The translations under genes and the position numbers were made by a program. The notes under the pieces were generated by a model. That model saw only the letters and a list, made by a program, of their open reading frames with translations, was not told the DNA's origin and searched no databases. DNA of 64,000 nt from Nocardioides oleivorans (lineage in GTDB: Bacteria > Actinomycetota > Actinomycetes > Propionibacteriales > Nocardioidaceae), in contig NZ_SDWT01000002.1 in the NCBI RefSeq assembly GCF_004137255.1, positions 248,001 through 312,000 on the forward strand. The letters run 5' to 3'. Positions 19,618 through 27,490 of this stretch are shown piece after piece (the stretch's first letter is position 1; each line of letters starts with the position of its first letter).

Positions 19618-21117
19618 TCAGAAGCCGAACATCTTGCCCACAGCGGAGAAGAAGGCATCAAACGTCCTCGCGATGGGATTGCTGGCGCCGTCGGCGGTGG
19701 ACTTCTGCCAGAAGAGAGGGCTGTCGCCTTCGAACTCGTCCACAACGAGGGACGTCCTCCCGCGAAAGTAGGACGTGAAGACATCGGTTCGACCGACGCT
19801 TCGATCCAGGCGGGAGTCGAATCCCATCACCAGATTTCGGTCCATCCTTGCCGTTCCACCCTCTGGATTGAGAGCTACGACGTCACCGCTCCCTTGTACG
19901 AGCAGGCTTCCGGTTCCGGCGAAGAGGATGTAACGGACCTGCCACGTTGCCAGCGACTGCATGCCCCAACTCCAGCGCGTCGTGAGGTCGGGCGTCCCGA
20001 TGATGCCCACGACGTGCTTGGGATGCATCACGACTCCCGGATGGTCAGCGAAGTCGATGCGCATCAGGTACGCGTCGGGGTCTGTCGGAGCCGTCAACTT
20101 CGCCGAGGTACCGCCGTCCACGCCCGTGATCCGACTGAGACCACGTAGGCCTGACGCAAAACTGATGAATGGCGATGTCTTGTCGTAGAGAAAGAGGTTC
20201 CGGGCTTTGCCACCGACCGGCCGCACGTAGTCCGAGCGCGCCGACAGGACCTCACCTGGATTCAGGTGGATCGTCAGGGTCCGCTCTGCAGGCGCCGAAC
20301 GAAGTTGTGCGTCCTGATCGAGCGACCCTGCCGCCAGTCGAATTGGTTTGGGCACCCGCGTCACCAAAGGCATCAGCACGAAGTAGCCGATGATCCGCGA
20401 GAGCGCCGGCAGGCCGAAGAGAAGAAGAGCGGTTCCCACGACCCACTTCCACGTGTGTGCCCACGTAGCGACGATCCATCCGGCCCATGAGTTCTGCCGC
20501 TCTTCTAGGCTCTCCTGTTCCGCAGTTTTCTGGTCCAGCTCGGCCTGGGAGTTGTCGATCTCCCGCTCGACGACCGACTGCCCACCGTCGGCTCCGAGCT
20601 GGTCGAGCTTCTCTGAGTCATCGAGCTCAGGGTCCGTCAGAACGGCCAACTCACCTTCCGCCTGCTCAAGGTTCGTCTCCACCGTGGTCAGTGCCCCATC
20701 GGCGGCTGCGATCGCTGCCTCCGCTTCGTCGCATGCATTTCCGGGGAAAACCCAGGCCGCCACCTCGCCTCGCCAGCCGCAGATCTCGTGCTCCTCTCGC
20801 ACGCGCTCGAGGTCATCGGCCTTCTCAGAAACAGCGAGTCGGCCCTCTTCGACCTCGGCCTGCACCGCTGTGGTCACTGATTCGACGGCGTTGCTCTGGC
20901 CCTCCTCCGCGGCGGCCTCGAGCTTCTGGATATCTGTCTCCAGAGATGCGCGCTCGTCCGCGAGCGCCTCAAGACGGTCGCGATCAGCGACCGCGTCGCG
21001 TAGAGCCGGAACCGCCTTCTGGACGAGCAGCATGCCCATGAACACGACCATCACGAGCGCCACGAATACGGCGACCTTTTCCAGCGCCCACTTGAGGACA
21101 AACACGATGAGATGCAC
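19618..21117 (-). CDS. membrane protein with long coiled coil and beta-rich C-terminal domain, unknown function
   Basis: 499 residues. Membrane segment 1 (about 8-33), a predicted coiled coil about 38-210 rich in Glu/Ala with an interrupted pair of cysteines (C113 and C129), membrane segment 2 (about 213-252), then about 240 beta-rich residues (LNPGEVLSARSDYVRPVGG, LLVQGSGDVVALNPEGGTAR, TDVFTSYFRGRTSLVVDEFE) faintly like AIM24-type domains. The coiled coil would lie outside the membrane between the two segments. GTG start only 21 bases after the displaced 3' end of the RNA methyltransferase gene, so before island insertion the two were probably one operon. GC is lower than in the surrounding housekeeping genes. 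Confidence 0.7.
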   Translation of the reverse strand: MHLIVFVLKWALEKVAVFVALVMVVFMGMLLVQKAVPALRDAVADRDRLEALADERASLETDIQKLEAAAEEGQSNAVESVTTAVQAEVEEGRLAVSEKADDLERVREEHEICGWRGEVAAWVFPGNACDEAEAAIAAADGALTTVETNLEQAEGELAVLTDPELDDSEKLDQLGADGGQSVVEREIDNSQAELDQKTAEQESLEERQNSWAGWIVATWAHTWKWVVGTALLLFGLPALSRIIGYFVLMPLVTRVPKPIRLAAGSLDQDAQLRSAPAERTLTIHLNPGEVLSARSDYVRPVGGKARNLFLYDKTSPFISFASGLRGLSRITGVDGGTSAKLTAPTDPDAYLMRIDFADHPGVVMHPKHVVGIIGTPDLTTRWSWGMQSLATWQVRYILFAGTGSLLVQGSGDVVALNPEGGTARMDRNLVMGFDSRLDRSVGRTDVFTSYFRGRTSLVVDEFEGDSPLFWQKSTADGASNPIARTFDAFFSAVGKMFGF

Positions 21118-21138
21118 GCGCCGGATCGTAGTGATGTA

Positions 21139-21237
21139 TTACGACATCGCGGGTCCATTCCTCGACAAGAGGGCGACGCACTCCATGTGGTGCGTCATCG
21201 GAAACAAGTTCATGGCCCTGAGCGTAAGTGCGATCTT
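21139..21237 (-). pseudogene. displaced 3' end of the TRAM RNA methyltransferase gene (island boundary)
   Basis: In one frame this reads KIALTLRAMNLFPMTHHMEC followed by VALLSRNGPAMS and a stop, matching the C-terminus of the intact methyltransferase at 49819 (AIRAFDLFPMTHHVECVALL). Nothing upstream continues the homology, so it is an orphan tail, about 33 codons long, left by integration into the gene's 3' end. Confidence 0.8.
21187..21201. repeat. left attachment-site core
   Basis: GTGGTGCGTCATCGG, identical to 49867-49881. Over 50 bp around the core the two boundaries agree at about 40 positions, as expected for att sites within homologous coding ends. Confidence 0.75.
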
Positions 21238-21734
21238 TTGTGAGCGACTGCGCTCACGAGGCCGAATGCGCCCCTGACCTGCAGCGATGCCGTTTGCGAC
21301 GTCGGGTGACGACGGCACCCCGTTGCGTGCCTTTGCGAATCAAAGCGAGCCCAATCCGAGCCCTCGCGTCAGGCGAGGGCCGACAAGCACAAAGGAACGC
21401 AGACGGGGCCCTGCACCAGCGGAGCCGCAGGTCTCCGGGCGCTACACACCCCCGCCGACGAAAGGCCGGGTCAACGGGGCGCCAGCACGTAACTGCATCA
21501 TCCGGCACGGGGTCGCCTCGGGATTGGCCGGGACGCGCGAAGGTATGGCCCGACGAGGGAGATTTGAACCCGAACCCTCTGGCTTCCTGCCGCCGCTACG
21601 GAAACGTTCCGAAGATCGTGGATCTCCTCGGGTTTACACGGGAAGACCTCACAGTCCACTACGGAGTGGATCGGGTGAGCACGGGGCAGGTCGGACCCGT
21701 AAGTGGCCAGTTTCCGCCAGCGATCGAATCGCTC
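21238..21734. other. island-end region without a clear gene
   Basis: Almost 500 bp between the left att site and the end of the giant ATPase gene. Short open frames on both strands lack recognisable family features. The only structured element is a tRNA-like 3' end on the minus strand (21546-21588). Confidence 0.5.
21546..21588 (-). other. possible tRNA 3'-end remnant
   Basis: The minus strand contains GGGTTCAAATC, a canonical T-loop string, followed by CTCCCTCGTCGG and then GCCA, like a tRNA acceptor end. Seventy bases 5' there is CCGAGGA, which pairs with TCGTCGG at 6 of 7 positions, but the T stem has two mismatches and no convincing D arm or anticodon arm was found. It may be a decayed tRNA or a former attachment site. 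Confidence 0.3.
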
Positions 21735-24700
21735 TCACCCCTCCTTAGGCACTGTGTATCGCATGCGGTATGTGTCGACGTCGCGATCGATCTTGCCGTC
21801 CATACACAGCTGCACAGGGTCGATGAGTAGGTCCATCGCTGCCGGCGCGGCAGATCCCGGATCACGACGGACGGCGAGGACCGCGTACGCGGCGCGCGAT
21901 GCGTCCGTCGCGCGCATTCGCTCAGCTCGGTCCCATTCGCCGCTGGAGAAGAAGAACGAGCCGGCAGCCGCCTTGACCTCCAGCGCGATCGGGTAGCCAC
22001 CATCTGGCTCTGAGTCGTCGAGGATCCACCCCAGGACATCGAATCCGAATCCGTCGGCGAACGCTGAAACGTGAAGGAACTCGGTGAGCCGGTCGATGAC
22101 GTCTTCCTGGTCGAGGTCGGCCTCGGTGGCGGCGCGGGCGAATCCATGGACTCGCTCTGTGGCGGTGCCCGTGAAGCCGTAGCTGTCGAGCATGGAGTCG
22201 ATCGCCTCGATCGCCCGACGACGCGTCGCGTTGTCGAGGTCGAGCAGAGTCTTGGTCATGGCGGTGACCGCCCAGGACTCCGCCTCGTTGCCGATCTGCT
22301 TCTTGCGCCACTCGACCTCGACGCTGACCGTTCCAAGTGCCACGAACTTCCGCCCCTTTGACGGCATCCTCGGCGGCGGCGGAGGCGCCAGCTCGACGGG
22401 CGTCGTGACCTGGACGCCGCTGTCAATGAGAGTTCGGCTCTGGTGGGTGAACACTGCAACGCGTTTGCTCTGCTCGCGCCGGAGCGTCGCCAGCACCTGC
22501 TCGGCCGCCGCGCCAGGGAGCCCATGCCGCTCCGCCAGTGCGAGGATTGAGTGACGATCAGGTGGTTCGCCGGGGAGATCATCGACCAACAGCGTTGCGA
22601 GTACCCCGCGGAGCGCCTCGAACTGCTCCCCCGCCAGAAGCTCGTCCAGCACCTGAAGCAGGGCCGACGGTGATCGTGGCCTACCGAGCACCTCGTCGAT
22701 CTGCCGGGCCTCGTCGCGGATCACGGCAGCGGATGCACCGCTGGTCCTGGCCAGGAGTGAGAGCAGTTTGATCTCGCGTGCCCACTTCTGGGCGAGGTCG
22801 GCCAGGCGAGCTGCGCGGGCCTCGTCGTCGTACAACTCGCGGACACGTTGGTCCAACTCGGCTCGTTGCCAACCAAGGGCTGCGGCGATCGCTTGCGGCG
22901 CGTCGAGTTCGAGGGCGACTGCCTCCAAACTCAGCCCGTGACGATGAAGCAATGCCACAACGGCGGCCAGGTATTGGCCGGCGGTGGGCTCCAGAACGAA
23001 CTCCAAGTCGGCGGCCGCGGAGACGGCTGCTACCTCAGCCTTCGCCGCACCTTCGTCGACACCGTTGTGGGCCAAGGCTGCCACCAACCGCTGCGCATGT
23101 CGGTCGCACCAGTCCTTGAGTCGTTCGGCCGCCACCCCGATCGAGAGTCGGGGTTCGTGACGTTGCTCCAAGGCGGAACTGAGTGCCCCGAGGTCCACAC
23201 CGTTGGCGTCCAGGGTCCGGATCACGGCACCGCGTCGGTCACCGGGCCTGTCCGCCGCGATCCCGTAGGCCACGGTTTCCGCGTCGGCACGCTCAAGGCC
23301 CGCGTCGCCGAGAGCAGTCGTCAGAGCTTCGTGATCCAGCACGTCTTGGGCAGTCGGTGCGGGGTGGCCCAGCACATCGAGCACCGCCCCCAGCCAGTTG
23401 GTCGTGCGTGCGTGGTCCGTGTCGGTGAAGATCCCGAGTTGGGACCGGATCTGCTGAACGTGCTCTGGCAGCACTCCCCAAGAGCGCAACAGATCCTCGC
23501 GGTCGTGGTCCTCGGCCGTCAGGAGGAGTTGGAAGGTATCGGAGTAGGCGCCTGCAACGTCGCTCAGAGTTGCGAGGTGGCCCGCGAGCCGACGCGAGAG
23601 GCGCGCTCGCCAGCCTTCTCCGTCGATGTCATGGAAGATCACGGGCCTGCCAGCGCGCCCGGTGTCGAGGTAGCTCTCGTCCCTGGTGGAGTCCCCCACA
23701 ACCTCACGAACGGCCGGCATACCCACGACCGCGACGACGAGGACGAGGTCATTCAGGCGGCGCACTCGTAGGTTGCGGAGGCGATTCGCACGTTCTCTGA
23801 AGGCATCGCCGGTGGGGTCCAGCGGGTTGGTTCCACCGGCGTGGTGAACCATGACGGCGAGCAGCTCTGGGATTCGGTCGGTCAGTTCGTGACGGAGCTG
23901 TTCAGTGATGTCCACGCCCTCGTCGCTGCCTTGGCGCTCCACGACGACGTCGAACGCCGAAACTCCCAGGCCGCGAGCCACGGCTGTCTTGTCCCGCGCG
24001 AGTACGACGAAGGGCACACGACCGGCGAACCGCGGGCGGTGGGCAACATGCCGCCCATCATCATGCCGGCACAGATCCGGCCGGCGGTGTACGAGGGCGG
24101 TGCCGAACTCGCAGAGAACCTCGAGATCGTCGAGGAGTTCCGGATTCCTCTCCTTGATGCTCAAAGCCTCGTAAACGAGGCGATGCAGCCCGACGAAGGA
24201 CTGCCTCGCACTTCGCGCGTAGTGCTCTGGAGACCCCTCTAGCAGCGTGCGTAAGGCGGAATGCAGTGCAACAAGGCGGGCTGGTGGGGCCTCGTCCAGC
24301 GTCTCGAGTCCACACAGTTCGCGCAGTGCGGGAGCCCAGTCGGATGCGTCGACCAGTGGCAGGTGTTGAAGCGGGCTGGTCCTCATCGTGTGGAGATCGA
24401 GGCCCCGGAGGTCGGCCCAGGCATCGTCGGCGGGGTGCCCGTCGGCCGGCACGCCGCCAACCGTCGTCGGCAGCCAGGCTTGCCTGTTGAGCTGCAACGC
24501 CAAGGTGCTAGGACGCCCCTCGCCGGGGTTCGTCCGATAGCGCTTGGAGTGGTAGTTGCCCGCGGGGGTCGTGCATCCGGGGCAGAAGGCTGAGGATCCG
24601 GCGAGGGACGCATACAGGGCGGAGCCGTCAGCGACGGCTCGCGACATCAGTTGGCGGAAGTTGTGATCTGCCCGTTCGAGGGGCCACCTGAATCGTGCGT

Positions 24701-27425
24701 CTTCGGCGACTGTGATCTTGCTGTGACCGGTGCCTCCCCAGTTCCAGGACTCGAAGTTCCATTCCTGCGGGTCCGTGTCGCGTGCCATCCCGTCGCGGAC
24801 TTCCGGCCACGGCCAACTCTTGTCCGGGTCCGCGCGACCTGTCTGATGCCCTTCGACCGGAAGGATCTCCCAACACCCGAGGCGGAGGAGGAAACCGAAT
24901 TGCTCGAGTGCTCCGCGTTCAGTGAGGGTGTCGAGTCCAGCGCTGGCCGAGCCTGGATCTGCGTCATCGGGGGGTGTGTGTTCAGCACCCTCCGCCTCTT
25001 CTGCCTCCTCGTCGTCAGCACCTTCCTCGCTTGGGAACTCATCGGCAAGGTTCTCGAGCGACGTCAGCGGCAGGTACTCAAGCACGACATCTGGTGCGGC
25101 GAGGAGGGACCCACTGCCCGGCGCCAACTCAGCCAGTCGGCGCATCGCTGCGGAGCGCCTCGCGGCGTCGGCATACGGCAGGTTCGTCTCGACCCAATCT
25201 GCCCAGTCGGCACCGAAGGTCAGGTGTGTTGCGGGTCTCCACGTCCCGTCCGCAGCGGGCAAGTGCACATGGGCCAAACTCCGCTCCCGTCGCTGCCGTT
25301 GCTGTTGACTGACGTCCGCCCTTGCCCGTCCTGGGACGAGCCAGAACCAGCGGTAGTTTGCGTAGGTCAAGGCACGCTCACTGCTGGCGAGCGTGCTGAA
25401 GTCGGATCGCCGCTCTCTGGCCAGCAAGTTCCATAGGAACCTGAGCAGCTCGGTCCGGTCCCTCTCATCAAGTCGCGCGCCAGCGGTGGTGAGCCTGTCC
25501 AGGACGGCATCAACGGTGAACGGGCGGACACCCAGGATCTCGGATCTGGCGCGTGTCTGCTCGTCGAGCAGACCGTCCGCCACGAACTCGACGTCCAGCG
25601 ACCGCGGTGGCGTGAGCGGGCGCCTGCTCGCTTCACCGAGTCGGGCCATCACTGCGATGCCGCGCGCTCCCGGCTTGGAGCCGTCCGGGTCGGGAACGGG
25701 GACCAGAGCCCGGAGTCCATCAGGTCGCGTCACCGGGATCAGACAGGCCTCGTCGTCTCCGGTCAGGTTTCCGATGAGCTGGCCGCCCCGGAACGGATCC
25801 ATACGCTTGACGGCGTCGAGGAGGTCGAGCAGCGACAGGAAGTGTCCGTCGGCGACGGCATCCGAAGGCCACGGCGAGGACGGCCCCGGTCGCAACAGCT
25901 CGTGAAGTGCTTCCCATAGCGTTTCCGAATCTTCGCGCCTCTCTTCAAGGAACCTGTGGACTTCGACGGCGAGGTCGGGGTGAGCGATCTCGCAGCCGGT
26001 TCGTGTGCGCAGGTAGTCCACAGGGAACGTTGCAAGCAGTGATGCGGTGACCTCCCTGTTCCCCGGGAGGAGGGTGACTGGGGCGACGCGTCTCGGTGAC
26101 CCGGGCGCGCCGGGGAGCCATGCGACATGATCGAGGCCGGCCAGGACACGCGTATTGAAGTGCTTCGCGAGAGGCGTCTCTGGCGCGGGCGCAGTGGCAA
26201 CGAGTTCGGCGAGGGCGAGGAGGTCCAGGCCCTCGTGGGTTTCGGTCAGGTGATCGACGGCTTCGATCACTAGGTCGGCGAGGGCGTCCATGATCACTTG
26301 GTTGGCTTCCATGGACCCGGCGTAGAAGCCCGTGCGGGCTGCGTCGACCTCGAAGTAGCCGTGGAGCAGGAAGGGCAAGCCGGAGCCGATCCGAGTCGGG
26401 AAGAAGAGGTGGAAGGGCGACGAAGCTTCTGGATCGTCGTGAGCGGCAACGGGCACCCTCGGATCGTCCTCGTCCAGGCGGAACGCGCTCGTGACCTCGG
26501 AAGCAAGGTCCCCGTTGTCCTCCAACTGCCGGTGGTAGCGCACCCAATTCGAGCTCGTCATTCCATCGCGTCGGATCGAGATCTGCTCGACCAGCATTCC
26601 GTGGACCGCGCTTCGCGAGTCGATGGACATGGAGATGTCCTGAACAGTGCCCGCGATCCGGTCCTCGATACGGATGCTGTCGAAGATTCTCAGAAGCACG
26701 AGGATCTGATCGCTGATGTCGTCCATGGATGCACGAACCTTGGCGACCCAGTTCTCCCGAGACCCGAGAGCTGCCGAGTGGCCGAGACGGACGACGGTGT
26801 CGTAACCCTCTCGGCCAAGCTCGGCGACGAGCCCGGGCACGTCCTCAACCCAGTCGGGGTAACGGAGGATCGGGACCGCCTGCAAGGGGGCAGCTTGGAA
26901 CTCGCGTTGCTGGGCAACCCACTCGTCCCATATCGGTGACTGGGCTCGAATCGTGTCCCGGGCCTGCTCCGCGTCGAAACGGACCGCGAGTTGAGGTGAC
27001 CCTTGGGAGAAGTCCGAATAGATCTCGGGGTCGGCAGAGATTTCAAGAGTCGACTTGAAGCCGATCCCCTTGTGTCCGATGGCCTCGCCCGCCTCCTTGG
27101 TGGACAGCCCGATCTGCCCCAGCGACTCGAGCACGACGGAGGCAGGGAACGGCCCCCCACGATTGGCCACCACCAGCGCGGGAGAGTCGTCAAGCACCAC
27201 GACGAGGTCACACATCGAATCGCCCGGGTTCACCTTGCGCCAGGCGTCCGCCGCGTTCTGGAGCAACTCGATCAGAAACCGACCGTGGTACTCCTTGCCC
27301 AGCAATCGCTCCGCCCGCGCGAACGACCACGTGTCCTGCGCGCGAGAAAGCGACGGATGCTGCGCCCGTTCGAGAACCGTGTCCTCGGTCAGCGTGCGTG
27401 GGTCAACCACTCCCTCAGGGGCCAC
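21735..27425 (-). CDS. giant GHKL (sacsin-like) ATPase with C-terminal DUF3883 nuclease-like domain
   Basis: 1896 residues. The N-terminal histidine-kinase/Hsp90-type ATPase has the N box FLIELLQNAADAW (about 51-62), VVANRGGPFPA in place of the usual DxGxG (about 86-95) and the lid motif EAIGHKGIGFKSTLEIS (about 114-130). About 1600 middle residues show no motif I recognise. The C-terminus has GFGFDVLGWIL ... YPIALEVKAAAGSFFFSSGE with an intact D-x(19)-ExK arrangement (about D1796, E1816, K1818), the PD-(D/E)xK-like core of DUF3883. Such ATPases occur in defence operons and may act as a motor or clamp with built-in nuclease. GTG start preceded by AGAGGA; 65 bases after res, last gene of the operon. 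Confidence 0.85.
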   Translation of the reverse strand: MAPEGVVDPRTLTEDTVLERAQHPSLSRAQDTWSFARAERLLGKEYHGRFLIELLQNAADAWRKVNPGDSMCDLVVVLDDSPALVVANRGGPFPASVVLESLGQIGLSTKEAGEAIGHKGIGFKSTLEISADPEIYSDFSQGSPQLAVRFDAEQARDTIRAQSPIWDEWVAQQREFQAAPLQAVPILRYPDWVEDVPGLVAELGREGYDTVVRLGHSAALGSRENWVAKVRASMDDISDQILVLLRIFDSIRIEDRIAGTVQDISMSIDSRSAVHGMLVEQISIRRDGMTSSNWVRYHRQLEDNGDLASEVTSAFRLDEDDPRVPVAAHDDPEASSPFHLFFPTRIGSGLPFLLHGYFEVDAARTGFYAGSMEANQVIMDALADLVIEAVDHLTETHEGLDLLALAELVATAPAPETPLAKHFNTRVLAGLDHVAWLPGAPGSPRRVAPVTLLPGNREVTASLLATFPVDYLRTRTGCEIAHPDLAVEVHRFLEERREDSETLWEALHELLRPGPSSPWPSDAVADGHFLSLLDLLDAVKRMDPFRGGQLIGNLTGDDEACLIPVTRPDGLRALVPVPDPDGSKPGARGIAVMARLGEASRRPLTPPRSLDVEFVADGLLDEQTRARSEILGVRPFTVDAVLDRLTTAGARLDERDRTELLRFLWNLLARERRSDFSTLASSERALTYANYRWFWLVPGRARADVSQQQRQRRERSLAHVHLPAADGTWRPATHLTFGADWADWVETNLPYADAARRSAAMRRLAELAPGSGSLLAAPDVVLEYLPLTSLENLADEFPSEEGADDEEAEEAEGAEHTPPDDADPGSASAGLDTLTERGALEQFGFLLRLGCWEILPVEGHQTGRADPDKSWPWPEVRDGMARDTDPQEWNFESWNWGGTGHSKITVAEDARFRWPLERADHNFRQLMSRAVADGSALYASLAGSSAFCPGCTTPAGNYHSKRYRTNPGEGRPSTLALQLNRQAWLPTTVGGVPADGHPADDAWADLRGLDLHTMRTSPLQHLPLVDASDWAPALRELCGLETLDEAPPARLVALHSALRTLLEGSPEHYARSARQSFVGLHRLVYEALSIKERNPELLDDLEVLCEFGTALVHRRPDLCRHDDGRHVAHRPRFAGRVPFVVLARDKTAVARGLGVSAFDVVVERQGSDEGVDITEQLRHELTDRIPELLAVMVHHAGGTNPLDPTGDAFRERANRLRNLRVRRLNDLVLVVAVVGMPAVREVVGDSTRDESYLDTGRAGRPVIFHDIDGEGWRARLSRRLAGHLATLSDVAGAYSDTFQLLLTAEDHDREDLLRSWGVLPEHVQQIRSQLGIFTDTDHARTTNWLGAVLDVLGHPAPTAQDVLDHEALTTALGDAGLERADAETVAYGIAADRPGDRRGAVIRTLDANGVDLGALSSALEQRHEPRLSIGVAAERLKDWCDRHAQRLVAALAHNGVDEGAAKAEVAAVSAAADLEFVLEPTAGQYLAAVVALLHRHGLSLEAVALELDAPQAIAAALGWQRAELDQRVRELYDDEARAARLADLAQKWAREIKLLSLLARTSGASAAVIRDEARQIDEVLGRPRSPSALLQVLDELLAGEQFEALRGVLATLLVDDLPGEPPDRHSILALAERHGLPGAAAEQVLATLRREQSKRVAVFTHQSRTLIDSGVQVTTPVELAPPPPPRMPSKGRKFVALGTVSVEVEWRKKQIGNEAESWAVTAMTKTLLDLDNATRRRAIEAIDSMLDSYGFTGTATERVHGFARAATEADLDQEDVIDRLTEFLHVSAFADGFGFDVLGWILDDSEPDGGYPIALEVKAAAGSFFFSSGEWDRAERMRATDASRAAYAVLAVRRDPGSAAPAAMDLLIDPVQLCMDGKIDRDVDTYRMRYTVPKEG

Positions 27426-27490
27426 TCGTTACGTTCCTCTCCCGGCTTGCGCTGCTGTCCTCAGCCGCGAGCAGACCGACTCGAGCGTGC

